Shown: positions 16,943 to 27,002 of the stretch, piece after piece
Position numbering within the stretch: position 1 is the stretch's first letter
How the letters are laid out: each line of letters opens with the position of its first letter
Assembly: GCF_035784015.1 (NCBI RefSeq)
Contig: NZ_JALKOW010000001.1
DNA length: 64,000 nt
Strand: one strand, 5' to 3'
Origin: Comamonas sp009360615
GTDB taxonomy: Bacteria; Pseudomonadota; Gammaproteobacteria; Burkholderiales; Burkholderiaceae_C
Made by a program: the position numbers and the translations under genes
The notes under the pieces: generated by a model
Databases searched by the model: none
What the model saw: the letters and a program-made list of their open reading frames with translations, nothing else
Told to the model about the DNA's origin: nothing

Positions 16943-17752
16943 CTACGCAGCCAGAAAATCCCGAATCGCAAACAGCGTCGCGTCCGGTGACTCCGTCATC
17001 TGGTTGTGGCCGTTGGGGATGATCTGAACCTTGGTGGTCTTGCCTGCGCTCCTGGCTGCATCGATCAGTCTCTTGGCTGCCTTGGGCGGGGTCATCTGGT
17101 CTTGCTCGCCCAGCACAAACAGAAGCGGGCAGCGGACCTGGGCCATGGCGGCTTCGCCACCTGCATAGCTGTCGCAGGCCTTGAAGCCGGCATGCAGCAG
17201 ATTCGTGCCGGCGTTGCTCGCCAGCACGCGGCGACCCAGGGCCATGCCGGCGCCAAACACCCAGCTGCCTGCACCATTGGGCGGTGCCAGCGTGGCGCGC
17301 GAGAAGGTGTTGACCATCTGTATGGCCTTTTCGGGCGTATTCAGCGCCGACTCCAGCAGCGCGGGAGAGACCTTCATGGGAAAGGCCGTGCCCACCAAGA
17401 CCAGATGGCTGATGCGTTCCCGCAGCCTGGCCGCAGTCTCCATGGCAATCAGGCTGCCCCAGCTATGGCCTATCAGGGCAGCGCTGCGCAATCCGGCCGC
17501 ATCCATCATGCTGGCGATGAAGTTCGCGGCCTCTTCCACGGTGTGAGGGGCCTGGCCGCCGCTTCTGCAATGGCCGGGCAAATCGACGGCCAGGACATTC
17601 CAGCCGTGATTGGCCATATAGCGGCTTTGCAGTGCCCAGACGCTGTGATCGCAGAGCACGCCGTGGATGAAAATGGCCGTGGGCTTGGCCGCATCGAAGG
17701 CCTTGCCCCCGGTGTAGGCGTAGATGGAGGCGTTGTTGACTTCTAAAAACAT
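16943..17752 (-). CDS. Alpha/beta hydrolase
   Basis: The 269-residue protein has the order typical of the fold: FIHGVLCDHSVW oxyanion region, LAVDLPGHCRSGG, the nucleophile GHSWGS (Ser about 99), an Asp in LGEQDQMTPP and the catalytic His in PNGHNQM. The cap region (about 120-190) is that of many bacterial esterase/haloperoxidase-like enzymes; substrate unknown. Its stop codon lies 17 bases before the start of the PoNi-like gene, so the two may be cotranscribed. The other hydrolase in this region (15240) is only distantly similar. Confidence 0.88.
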   Translation of the reverse strand: MFLEVNNASIYAYTGGKAFDAAKPTAIFIHGVLCDHSVWALQSRYMANHGWNVLAVDLPGHCRSGGQAPHTVEEAANFIASMMDAAGLRSAALIGHSWGSLIAMETAARLRERISHLVLVGTAFPMKVSPALLESALNTPEKAIQMVNTFSRATLAPPNGAGSWVFGAGMALGRRVLASNAGTNLLHAGFKACDSYAGGEAAMAQVRCPLLFVLGEQDQMTPPKAAKRLIDAARSAGKTTKVQIIPNGHNQMTESPDATLFAIRDFLAA

Positions 17753-17818
17753 AGCTGTCTCCGCAGTATGGATAAGCGCCAGAGGCTGTTTTCTATATAG
17801 ATTGGAAAGGCTGGAGGC

Positions 17819-18241
17819 TCAAAGATCGGAAATCAGCCGCTTGCCCAGGCTCAGCGTCCGGTCGTCGGCATAGCCCAGTTTTTCGTAGAAGGCGAGCACC
17901 GCTTCATTGCCCGCACGCACCTGCAGGTTGAGCTTGGGGCAGCCCAGTTCGCTCAGCGTCTGTTCGGCTCGCTGCACCAGCTGGCGGGCATGACCCCGGC
18001 GCTGATGCGCCGGGTGCACGGCTAGATAGTTGATCCAGCCGCGGTGGCCGTCATAGCCCACCATGATGCTGGCGATGATCTGTCCATCCACGTGACAGCC
18101 CACCCAGAACAGACCGGGCGAGACGCTGAGCTTGCGCGCAATGTCCTTGTGCGGATCGTTCCAGGGCCGGGTCAGGTCGCAGTCATTCCATAGCCGGACG
18201 ACGGCCTCGGTATCTGCCGGCGTGAAGGCTCGAACCTGCAT
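17819..18241 (-). CDS. ypeA: GNAT acetyltransferase, YpeA-like
   Basis: The 140-residue protein is a single GNAT domain with the acetyl-CoA motif HPAHQRRGHARQLV (A motif Q/RxxGxG/A) and an NEAVLAFYEKLGY C-terminal motif, close to YpeA. These enzymes acetylate small molecules or proteins; the YpeA substrate is not firmly known. Its ATG overlaps the metY stop by one base (TGATG), which suggests translational coupling and cotranscription with metY. Confidence 0.88.
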   Translation of the reverse strand: MQVRAFTPADTEAVVRLWNDCDLTRPWNDPHKDIARKLSVSPGLFWVGCHVDGQIIASIMVGYDGHRGWINYLAVHPAHQRRGHARQLVQRAEQTLSELGCPKLNLQVRAGNEAVLAFYEKLGYADDRTLSLGKRLISDL

Positions 18242-19539
18242 CAGACGGCTTTCTCGGCGGCCTTCAACGCACGCTTGAGGTCGTCGATCAGATCGTCGGC
18301 ATCCTCCAGGCCGATGGACAGCCGTATCGTGCCCTGGCCGATGCCGGCCTGGACCAGCGCCTCATCGCTCATGCGGAAATGCGTGGTGCTGGCGGGGTGG
18401 ATCACGAGAGAGCGGCAGTCGCCCACATTGGCCAGATGGCTGAAGACCTTCAGCGTCTCGATGAACTTCTTGCCCTGGTTGCGGTTGCCCGCAATGTCAA
18501 AGCTGAACACCGAGCCTGCGCCGCGCGGCAGCAGCTTCCGGGCCAGCGCGTGCGAGGGGTGGGTCTCCAGCATGGGGTGGCCCACGCGGCTGACCAGCGG
18601 GTGGGTGGCGAGGAACTGCACCACTTTTTCGGTGTTGCGCATATGGCGCTCCATGCGCAGCGGCAGGGTTTCGATGCCTTGCAGGATCAGCCAGGCACTG
18701 TGAGGGCTCATGCAGGCGCCGAAGTCACGCAGGCCCTCGCGACGGGCGCGCAGCAAGAAGGCACCGGTGGTGGACTCCTCGCTGAACACCATGTTGTGAA
18801 AGCCGTCATAGGGCTGCGTCAGCTCGGGAAAGCGCCCCGATGTTTCCCAGTCGAAGCTGCCGCCATCGACGACGATGCCGCCGATCACCGTGCCATGGCC
18901 CGACAGAAACTTGGTGGCCGAGTGGTAGACGATGTCCGCGCCATGCTCGAAAGGCTTGATCAGCCAGGGCGAAGTCAGGGTCGAGTCCACCAGCAGCGGC
19001 ACACCGGCTTCGTGCGCGATGGCGCTGACGGTGGGAATATCCAGCACATCCAGGCCGGGGTTGCCCACGGTTTCGCCGAAGAACAGCTTGGTGTTGGGAC
19101 GCACGGCGGCTTTCCAGCCATCGATGTCGCCGGGCTTGACGAAGGTCGTCTCGATGCCGAAGCGCGCCAGCGTGTAGTGCAGCAGGTTCTGCGAGCCGCC
19201 ATACAGGGCCGTGCTGGCCACGATATGGCTGCCTGCGCCCATCAGCGTGGCAATGGACAGGTGCAGTGCCGCCTGGCCGCTTGCCACGGCAATCGCGCCC
19301 ACGCCGCCTTCCAGGGCCGAGACACGCTGCTCCAAGACCGCGTTGGTGGGGTTGGAGATGCGGCTGTAGACATGGCCGGGGCGCTCCAGGTTGAACAGGC
19401 TGGCCGCATGGTCGCTGGATTCGAAGACGAAGGAGGTTGTCAGATGGATGGGCACCGCGCGTGCACCGGTGGCGGGGTCGGGTTGGGTGCCTGCATGCAG
19501 GCTCAGGGTGTCGAAGCCGGGGTCAGAGTAACCGGGCAT
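18241..19539 (-). CDS. metY: O-acetylhomoserine sulfhydrylase (MetY type)
   Basis: This PLP enzyme joins O-acetylhomoserine and sulfide (or a thiol) to form homocysteine in methionine synthesis. The 432-residue length and the N-terminal FDTLSLHAGTQPDP are typical of MetY rather than MetB/MetC. SATKFLSGHGT carries the PLP Lys, and SRISNPT, YGGSQNL and the C-terminal SIGLEDADDLIDDL motif complete the family pattern. It is the first gene of a two-gene unit with ypeA. Upstream, an 8-bp inverted repeat (19576-19597) may be a regulatory site. Confidence 0.93.
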   Translation of the reverse strand: MPGYSDPGFDTLSLHAGTQPDPATGARAVPIHLTTSFVFESSDHAASLFNLERPGHVYSRISNPTNAVLEQRVSALEGGVGAIAVASGQAALHLSIATLMGAGSHIVASTALYGGSQNLLHYTLARFGIETTFVKPGDIDGWKAAVRPNTKLFFGETVGNPGLDVLDIPTVSAIAHEAGVPLLVDSTLTSPWLIKPFEHGADIVYHSATKFLSGHGTVIGGIVVDGGSFDWETSGRFPELTQPYDGFHNMVFSEESTTGAFLLRARREGLRDFGACMSPHSAWLILQGIETLPLRMERHMRNTEKVVQFLATHPLVSRVGHPMLETHPSHALARKLLPRGAGSVFSFDIAGNRNQGKKFIETLKVFSHLANVGDCRSLVIHPASTTHFRMSDEALVQAGIGQGTIRLSIGLEDADDLIDDLKRALKAAEKAV

Positions 19540-19575
19540 GTTGTGTCTCCATGGCGGGTTTTGATTGACGCAATG

Positions 19576-19597
19576 TCTGATTGAGCCACCAATCAGA
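19576..19597. promoter_or_regulatory. Inverted repeat upstream of metY, candidate operator
   Basis: A perfect 8-bp inverted repeat TCTGATTG / CAATCAGA with a 6-base spacer lies 37 to 58 bases upstream of the metY ATG in an AT-rich gap. It is the sort of symmetric site bound by a repressor or LysR-type protein, but no specific regulator can be named. It could also form a short mRNA hairpin. Confidence 0.45.
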
Positions 19598-19793
19598 TAT
19601 CAATTTGGACGAATAGACGATTGAATATGTAGAAATTCATATGTTTCGTCACTGTTTTAGTTTTTCTGAACGCAGGCCATTGTGGGCTATATTTGTGCAC
19701 GCACCTGCATTCTGTGCAAAGCGGCGCCGCATGTGCTGACACGTGCAGGACAAAAGCTGCCACAGTGTGCCCAACAGATTTCGGAGAACAGCC

Positions 19794-20246
19794 ATGAAAG
19801 TTAGTGACATCCTGCGCGTCAAAGGCAATACCCTGTACACGGTGTCGCCCGACGAAAGCCTGGCCGCGGCGGTGCAGGTGATGTCGGAGAAGGACATCGG
19901 CTCGCTGGTCGTGATGGATCACGGCGATGTGGTGGGCATGCTCACCTTCCGGGAGGTGATCCAGGGCCTGGTGAAGACCGGCGGCGTGGACAACATCTCC
20001 GTGCGCGGCGCCATGGACGACGCGCCCATGACCTGCACCATGGAAACGGATATGGACGAGGTGCGTCGCATGATGCTGGATCGCCATGCGCGTTACATGC
20101 CCGTGATGGACAAGCGCATGCTGATGGGCGTGATCTCGCTGTACGACGTGGCCAAGGCCGTGGTGGACAGCCAGAACTTCGAAAACCGCATGCTCAAGGC
20201 CTATATCCGCGATTGGCCCGAGGGCGAGCGTCAGGGTGCCGAATAA
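19794..20246 (+). CDS. CBS-domain pair protein
   Basis: This 150-residue protein consists of two tandem CBS domains: VSPDESLAAAVQVMSEKDIGSLVVMDHGDVVGMLTFREVI (about 16-56) and a second half with METDMDEVRRMMLDRHARYMPVMDKRMLMGVISLYDVAKA. CBS pairs bind adenine nucleotides or similar ligands and sense energy state. As a stand-alone protein its partner is unknown. The ATG at 19794 has a CGGAGAA ribosome site. A strong terminator follows, so it is transcribed alone. Confidence 0.9.
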   Translation: MKVSDILRVKGNTLYTVSPDESLAAAVQVMSEKDIGSLVVMDHGDVVGMLTFREVIQGLVKTGGVDNISVRGAMDDAPMTCTMETDMDEVRRMMLDRHARYMPVMDKRMLMGVISLYDVAKAVVDSQNFENRMLKAYIRDWPEGERQGAE

Positions 20247-20263
20247 GCGACCGCTCACTGCAG

Positions 20264-20285
20264 ACCCCGCCGAGGCGGGGTTTTT
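20264..20285 (+). terminator. Intrinsic terminator after the CBS gene
   Basis: An 8-bp GC-rich stem (20264-20271 with 20274-20281) with a 2-base turn is followed by a T-tract at 20281-20285. Confidence 0.85.
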
Positions 20286-20609
20286 CATGTCCGGCGCCGG
20301 TGGCACTGGGATGGCTGCAGGGACAGGCGATGCGGTGCTGGCGGACAGCCTTGCGCAGGGACCGAGCAGCCCCGGGATACAGCCACCCCGTGCCCGCCAC
20401 CGGCCCTCCTGCATGGCGCATATCCTGTCCATGGTTGCAGTCGTGCGGCCCGCGTGGCACGACGGTAGAGGCGCGAACGACACCAGGCCTCGGGCAGCAG
20501 GGGCACGAGGGCCGAGGTCCGAGCAAGCGCAGGCCAGAGCTGGGTGAAAACACTTTAGGCAGGGCGATGCCGAGCTGTCGCCCATCACTTCAACGATAAT
20601 CTGCAGCCT
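20286..20609. other. Gene-free spacer before aroC
   Basis: This 324-base, high-GC stretch has no gene that I can support. Short frames on both strands have no ribosome sites or homologous pattern. A possible -10 box (GATAAT, 20595-20600) lies 10 bases before the aroC ATG, which would give a very short leader. No RNA motif is recognised. Confidence 0.5.
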
Positions 20610-21707
20610 ATGAGCGGCAATACCTTCGGCACAATTTTCACGGTCACCAATTTCGGTGAATCCCACGGTCCGGCCATTGGCTGTGTGATTGATGGCTGCC
20701 CTCCGGGCATGGCCTTGAGCGAGGCGGATATCCAGCACGATCTGGATCGCCGCCGCCCCGGCACCAGCAAGTTCGTCACCCAGCGCAACGAGCCCGATGC
20801 CGTGGAGATTCTCTCCGGCGTGTACGAAGGCAAGACCACGGGCACGCCGATTGCCCTGCTGATCCGCAACACCGACCAGCGCAGCAAGGATTACTCCAAT
20901 ATCGCGCAGAGCTTTCGCCCGGGCCATGCCGACTATGCCTATTTCCAGAAGTACGGTATCCGTGACCCGCGCGGCGGCGGCCGCTCCTCGGCGCGTCTGA
21001 CGGCGCCGACCGTGGCGGCGGGGGCCGTGGCCAAGAAATGGCTCAAGGACAAGTTCGGTACCGAGTTCCGCGCCTGCATGACCCAGATCGGCGAGCTTCC
21101 CATCGGCTTCGAGAGCTGGGAGCATGTGCCGCACAACCCCTTTTTCGCGCCCGTGGCCGATGTGAGCCGCTTCGAGGAATACATGGAGCAGCTGCGAAAG
21201 AGCGGCGATTCCTGCGGTGCGGCGCTGCGCGTGAGCGCCAGCAAAGTGCCGGTCGGCCTGGGCCAGCCCCTCTATGACCGCCTGGACGCCGATATCGCCT
21301 ACGCCATGATGGGCCTGAATGCCGTCAAGGCCGTGGAGATCGGCGCAGGCTTTGACAGCGTGTCCCAGCGAGGCACCACACATGGCGATTCGCTCAGCCC
21401 CGAGGGTTTCCGCAGCAACAACGCGGGCGGCATCGTGGGCGGCATCAGCACCGGCCAGGACCTGGAAGTGCGCATCGGCATCAAGCCCACCAGCTCCATC
21501 ATCACGCCGCGTGAATCCATCGACGTGCACGGCCAGAGCACTGAAGTCATCACCAAGGGGCGCCACGACCCTTGCGTGGGCATTCGTGCCGCGCCGATTG
21601 CCGAGGCGCTGCTGGCGCTGGTGGTGATGGACCATGCGCTGCGCCACCGCGCGCAGAATGCCGATGTGGATTCCGGTCTGGCTCCGATTCCGGCCTCGGC
21701 CAGCTGA
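20610..21707 (+). CDS. aroC: Chorismate synthase
   Basis: AroC makes chorismate from EPSP with reduced FMN, the last step of the shikimate pathway. The 365-residue protein has all three signature regions: GESHGPAIGCVIDG at the N-terminus, the YFQKYGIRDPRGGGRSSAR loop (His and Arg residues of the active site), and RSNNAGGIVGGISTGQD. Length is normal. It lies downstream of a spacer and 50 bases upstream of the nucleotidase gene on the same strand. Confidence 0.97.
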   Translation: MSGNTFGTIFTVTNFGESHGPAIGCVIDGCPPGMALSEADIQHDLDRRRPGTSKFVTQRNEPDAVEILSGVYEGKTTGTPIALLIRNTDQRSKDYSNIAQSFRPGHADYAYFQKYGIRDPRGGGRSSARLTAPTVAAGAVAKKWLKDKFGTEFRACMTQIGELPIGFESWEHVPHNPFFAPVADVSRFEEYMEQLRKSGDSCGAALRVSASKVPVGLGQPLYDRLDADIAYAMMGLNAVKAVEIGAGFDSVSQRGTTHGDSLSPEGFRSNNAGGIVGGISTGQDLEVRIGIKPTSSIITPRESIDVHGQSTEVITKGRHDPCVGIRAAPIAEALLALVVMDHALRHRAQNADVDSGLAPIPASAS

Positions 21708-21757
21708 CATCACCCAGACCTTTTTGTGCGTTACAAGCTCTGACTCAGGAGAGTCCG

Positions 21758-23593
21758 ATGGTTGCAACTGACAAAAAACCGGATCAACGCCAGTCTCGCG
21801 CCCTGTCGCCAGGCTGGCGTTGTGCTTTTCGCAAGGTTTGCGCTCCCCTCGGCGCTGCGCTGCTTGCACTGGGCTTGGGCGCATGCAGCGGTGGTGTGAC
21901 AAGGCCTGCCGGCATGGAGATCACCGTGCTGGGCTTCAACGACCTGCACGGCCATCTGGAGCCGCCCGGACTGGCGGTGACGGCGCAGAACGCGCAGGGC
22001 CGCAACGTTGTCGTGCCCGCCGGCGGAGTGGCCTACATGGCCCGGGCCCTTGCCCAGCGCCGCCAGGCCAGCCGCCATGTGGCGCTGGTCACGGCAGGGG
22101 ACATGATCGGGGCTTCGCCCATGGTCTCGGCGCTGTTTCTCGATGAGCCGACGATAGAGGTGCTCAATCTCATGCGGGTGGACTTTGCAGCCACCGGCAA
22201 TCACGAATACGACCAGGGCGTAGCGGAGTTGCAGCGCATGCAAAACGGTGGCTGCGAGAAGTTCACCAGCAAGCAGCCATGCCAGATCAGCCAGCCCTTC
22301 AGGGGCGCGCAGTTCCCGTTTCTCGCTGCCAATACGCTGCGCGGCGATGGCCGGCCGCTGTTTCCCGCGACGGGGCTGAAGTTCTTCGAGCAGGACGGTC
22401 TGCGCATAGGCGTGGGCTTCATCGGCATGACGCTCAGGAACACACCGCATATGGTGCGGCCCAGCGGGGTCAGAGGGCTCACATTCGCCGACGAGGCACA
22501 GACGGCCAATGCGCTGATCCCCCAGCTGCGTGCGCAGGGGGCCGATGTGATCGTGGTGCTGATCCATGAGGGCGGAGCCACCACGTCGGGCCTGCAGGAC
22601 GATAGCTGCCAGGGCCTGTCCGGCGCCATCGTGCCTATTCTGGAGCAGCTCTCGGCAGAGGTCGATGTGGTGATCTCCGGTCATACCCACCGCTCCTATG
22701 TGTGCGATTACGCCAGGGTGAATGCCCGCAAGCCGTTCTTGCTGACCAGCGCGGGTCAGTACGGCACGCTGCTGACCGAAGTCCGGCTCACGGTGGATGC
22801 GCGCACACGCCGCGTCAGCCGCAAGTCGGCGCACCAGACCATTGTGCAGGGCGAGGCCTATCGCAGCGCTGGTGGCCAGGTGGGCTTGCAGCCCGAGTTT
22901 CCGGTCTTTGACGCCGATGCCGAAGTGGCAGCGCTGGTGGCGCGTTACAAGGCTGCGGCGCGGCCGCTGGCCGAGGCCGTTGCAGGGCGGCTGGCCGGAC
23001 CTGTCAGCCGCATGCCGCAAGCCAATGGCGAAAGCGTGATGGGGCGCATCGTGGCCGACGCCATACTTGCGGCCACGCGCGATGCCGCTGCGGGCGGAGC
23101 GCAACTGGCGTTTGTGAACCCCGGCGGTGTGCGCGCCGACCTGCTGCCCGCAGCCGACGGCAGCGTGAACTATGGCCAGCTGTTCAGCGTTCAGCCGTTC
23201 GGCAATACGCTGATGGTGATGAGTCTGACGGGCGAGCAGATTCGCCAGGCGCTGGAGCAGCAATTCGACAGCGGCAGCAACACCGTGAATGCGCCGCGCA
23301 TCCTGCAGGTATCCGAGGGCTTCAGCTATCGCTTCGATCGCCGCCAGCCCGCGGGTCGGCGCGTGAGCGAGCTGAGCCTGAACGGCCGGCGGCTAGAGAT
23401 GTCCCAGCGCTACCGCGTGGGACTGCAAAGCTATCTGGGCAGCGGCGGCGACAACTTCAGCATCTTTACGCAAGGTACGGATGTGGTGGGCGGCATGCTG
23501 GATCTGGATGCCCTGGCGGAGCATGTGCGCCAACAAAGCCGCAACGGCCCGATGGCGTTGCCGTTGAAGGACCGTATCACGCGCATTCATTGA
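21758..23593 (+). CDS. 5'-nucleotidase/UshA-like metallophosphatase lipoprotein
   Basis: This 611-residue protein has a lipoprotein-type signal with the lipobox LGAC (Cys43), then a calcineurin-like metal centre LGFNDLHGHLEP, ATGNHEYDQG and ISGHTH, then a 5'-nucleotidase C-terminal substrate domain (NGESVMGRIVADA, FVNPGGVRADL). This is the UshA/CpdB family that hydrolyses nucleotides or UDP-sugars in the periplasm. It is likely anchored in the outer membrane. The ATG at 21758 has an AGGAGAG site. It may be cotranscribed with aroC or have its own promoter. Confidence 0.92.
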   Translation: MVATDKKPDQRQSRALSPGWRCAFRKVCAPLGAALLALGLGACSGGVTRPAGMEITVLGFNDLHGHLEPPGLAVTAQNAQGRNVVVPAGGVAYMARALAQRRQASRHVALVTAGDMIGASPMVSALFLDEPTIEVLNLMRVDFAATGNHEYDQGVAELQRMQNGGCEKFTSKQPCQISQPFRGAQFPFLAANTLRGDGRPLFPATGLKFFEQDGLRIGVGFIGMTLRNTPHMVRPSGVRGLTFADEAQTANALIPQLRAQGADVIVVLIHEGGATTSGLQDDSCQGLSGAIVPILEQLSAEVDVVISGHTHRSYVCDYARVNARKPFLLTSAGQYGTLLTEVRLTVDARTRRVSRKSAHQTIVQGEAYRSAGGQVGLQPEFPVFDADAEVAALVARYKAAARPLAEAVAGRLAGPVSRMPQANGESVMGRIVADAILAATRDAAAGGAQLAFVNPGGVRADLLPAADGSVNYGQLFSVQPFGNTLMVMSLTGEQIRQALEQQFDSGSNTVNAPRILQVSEGFSYRFDRRQPAGRRVSELSLNGRRLEMSQRYRVGLQSYLGSGGDNFSIFTQGTDVVGGMLDLDALAEHVRQQSRNGPMALPLKDRITRIH

Positions 23594-23701
23594 AGAAATC
23601 GGCGGCCTTGTACCGGGGAAGCGTTTGAAGCCGCCGCGAGATGCTCACGGATGCAGAACGACCGCTTGCGCTTGCCCTGGTTCGCGCAGAACGCTAAAGA
23701 C

Positions 23702-23725
23702 AAAAGCCACCCGAGGGTGGCTTTT
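23702..23725. terminator. Bidirectional terminator
   Basis: A perfect 11-bp stem (23702-23712 with 23715-23725) with A- and T-runs on the outer ends lies between the convergent nucleotidase and nrdR genes. Confidence 0.85.
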
Positions 23726-23742
23726 GCCATGGGACGGCAGGG

Positions 23743-24219
23743 CTAGGACTTTTTGGTGGCCTTGGCCTTGGGGCTGCGGACCTCGTCCATGATGTTCCGG
23801 AAGTCGTCCACATCCTCGAAGCTGCGGTACACGCTGGCAAAGCGGATATAGCCGACCTTGTCCAGTCCCTTGAGCTCATCCATCACCAGTTCGCCGAGGC
23901 GACTGGAATCGATTTCACGCTGGCCCAGATTGAGCAGCCTGTCCTCGATACGTTCTATGGCTGCATCGATGAGTTCGGTGCTCACGGGACGCTTGCGCAG
24001 CGCGATCTGAAAAGAGCCTTGCAGCTTGGCGCGCTCGTATTCGATGCGGCGGCCGTCTTTCTTGACCACGGTGGGAAAGCTGACCTCGGGGCGCTCGTAG
24101 GTCGTGAAGCGCTTGTCGCAGCCGCCACAGCGGCGGCGGCGGCGGATGAAGCCCCCGTCCTCGGACTCGCGGGTCTCAACCACTTGCGTGTCCGGATGGT
24201 TGCAGAAGGGGCACTTCAT
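23743..24219 (-). CDS. nrdR: Transcriptional repressor NrdR
   Basis: NrdR is the global repressor of ribonucleotide reductase genes; it binds NrdR boxes when its ATP-cone carries dATP/ATP. The 158-residue protein begins with the zinc ribbon MKCPFCNHPDTQV...CGGC, continues with RRRRCGGCDKRFTTYERPE, and has the ATP-cone domain at about 49-139. The basic tail ends in KAKATKKS. It is 21 bases downstream of glyA on the same strand, so it should share the glyA transcript and any riboswitch control. Confidence 0.96.
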   Translation of the reverse strand: MKCPFCNHPDTQVVETRESEDGGFIRRRRRCGGCDKRFTTYERPEVSFPTVVKKDGRRIEYERAKLQGSFQIALRKRPVSTELIDAAIERIEDRLLNLGQREIDSSRLGELVMDELKGLDKVGYIRFASVYRSFEDVDDFRNIMDEVRSPKAKATKKS

Positions 24220-24240
24220 GGCAGCTCAGCGCAGCAGGAT

Positions 24241-25488
<1,248 letters not shown>

Positions 25489-25528
25489 GGCAGTCCTATG
25501 AACTTAGATATTCCCTTGAGGCCAAGGG

Positions 25529-25680
25529 CTGCCCAGGCGAACGGCTGAAACGCCTGCAGGCTGCAGTCGCTGCGACCTTGGGCGGTACGCTCCCCGGTGG
25601 TTCACAGACCTTGCAGTCTGCCGGTTTCCACGTCAGCGGCAGAACATTCTGCGCCTATCGCCAGTTGCGTACACCCGCTA
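25529..25680 (-). ncRNA. Candidate ZTP (pfl) riboswitch in the glyA leader
   Basis: Read on the minus strand, the leader has the motifs of the ZTP/pfl riboswitch: AACTGGCGA (near 25661), then ACCACCGGGGAGCG (near 25595), and finally CGCCTGGGCA (25530-25539), which can pair as the conserved pseudoknot. A P1 helix can form between GTACGC (near 25671) and GCGTAC (near 25587). The ligand ZTP accumulates when 10-formyl-tetrahydrofolate is short, which fits a glyA target. A hairpin CCCTTG-CAAGGG at 25513-25528 and the SD AGGA lie just downstream, so the mechanism could be translational. A weak -10 TACACT is at 25680-25685. The spacing differs from some known members, with a longer variable loop. 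Confidence 0.8.
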
Positions 25681-25744
25681 GTGTAGCTGAGCTGACATGG
25701 CTCCACGGCCGATGCCCGCTTTTCCCTCAGAGCCGTGCCAGGCA

Positions 25745-25770
25745 TAAAAAAAGCCGGCCGAAGCCAGCTT
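25745..25770 (-). terminator. Intrinsic terminator after the lytic transglycosylase
   Basis: On the minus strand an 8-bp stem (25763-25770 with 25751-25758, one G-U pair) closes a TTCG loop and ends in a T-run (25746-25752 on the other strand). It lies just downstream of the lytic transglycosylase gene and shields the glyA leader from read-through. Confidence 0.85.
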
Positions 25771-25791
25771 GAGAAATACGGGATTTGTCGT

Positions 25792-26625
25792 TCAGAGGCT
25801 GGAGTCGGCCAGCGCCACCTGCTGTGCGTGAGAGATCTTGGTGGCCTCATCGGACTTGGCCGTCATCAGCGGGCTGGCCTGCAGGCCCACGCCCTGGCGA
25901 AGGCGCTGGTGTTCGGCGAGCACCTTGGCTGCGTAGCCTCCGTCCGAAGGAAGGTTGGCTGCGCCCACGTAGTAGCGAAGTCCTCCTTCGATGGAGCCGG
26001 CGCGTGCAATGCACTCCTTGAGCACCTTGACGCCGACCTTGAGGTTGGTCACGGGGTCAAAGGCCGCATGCTGGCCGCCAAAGCTCTCGTACTTGTCGGT
26101 GTGCACGGACGTCATCACCTGCATCAGGCCCTGGGCACCGACCGAGCTTTGGGCAAACGGGTTGAAGCTCGATTCAATCGCCATGATGGCCAGAATCAGC
26201 GTCGGATCCAGCTTGTTGGCCTTGCCCTGTGCATAGGCTTCGCTGACCAGGGCGGCAATCGGTTCGGGCGCCACCCGGTATTTCTTGCTGAGCCAATAGG
26301 CGACAGCTGCCTGCTCCTTGGGCAGGTTCTTGGGATTGACGGCCGTGGCGCGATCGCTGGCGACGACCATGTGGGCGGAAGCAGGGGCTTCCTCCTGCTC
26401 GGCGGCAGCCGCAACGGTGCTGGCGGGCAGGCGGCTGTCGAGCCATTCGCGCAGTTCGGTTGCGCCGGCCAGACGCAGGTCCGGACGAGAGATCAGAATC
26501 AGGGCCGAAATGGCCACGGCCAAGCCCAGCAGGGCGAAACCGTTGTGAGTAAGAGCAAGAAAACCGTGGGCCGTCTTGTGGCCCAACGTTCGCGCAGAGG
26601 CGATTAATTTTCCTGACGCTGGCAT
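25792..26625 (-). CDS. Membrane-anchored lytic transglycosylase (SLT)
   Basis: The 277-residue protein has a single N-terminal transmembrane segment (about 27-48), an Ala/Glu-rich linker, and an SLT goose-lysozyme-like domain at about 145-260 with the catalytic Glu in AIMAIESSFNPFAQSSVGAQGLMQVM and the YYVGAANLP motif. Such enzymes cleave the glycan strands of peptidoglycan, forming 1,6-anhydro muropeptides. The ATG at 26625 has an AAGGA site 10 bases upstream; an upstream in-frame start at 26691 is unlikely. It is a single-gene unit. Confidence 0.9.
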   Translation of the reverse strand: MPASGKLIASARTLGHKTAHGFLALTHNGFALLGLAVAISALILISRPDLRLAGATELREWLDSRLPASTVAAAAEQEEAPASAHMVVASDRATAVNPKNLPKEQAAVAYWLSKKYRVAPEPIAALVSEAYAQGKANKLDPTLILAIMAIESSFNPFAQSSVGAQGLMQVMTSVHTDKYESFGGQHAAFDPVTNLKVGVKVLKECIARAGSIEGGLRYYVGAANLPSDGGYAAKVLAEHQRLRQGVGLQASPLMTAKSDEATKISHAQQVALADSSL

Positions 26626-27002
26626 AGCTTGTCCTTTCTTGGCGATTGCCCGAGGTCGCACCGGATCAATCTCGCGGTACCGACAGGACAACTGGCCGAT
26701 GAGGTTTGCTGCGGGCCGATTAAAAGCGCCCCGGGAGGCGCTGATCGGTCTGCTCAGTCGTGAGGCAGCGGAAACAAAAAACGCTCATTTCGAGCGCTGG
26801 CGGATTCTAGAAGCGCTCTAAATATTCAGTCAACACTAACAAAAATACTCTTTAGATTTTAAAATTATATAAAAACTGTATGAATGTACAGCTTGCTCAA
26901 AAAAATACAGCAAAAAATCACGGATTCAAGAGGTGTGCACGCTCACATCGTTTTATTTGTCATCAAGGCGAAATAAAGTGCAAAAAGACTGGTAGCCCTA
27001 CG

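Noticed and set aside
19593..21902. A 769-codon minus-strand frame over the CBS and aroC genes
   Set aside because: It overlaps two well-supported plus-strand genes and a terminator, and shows no protein family pattern.
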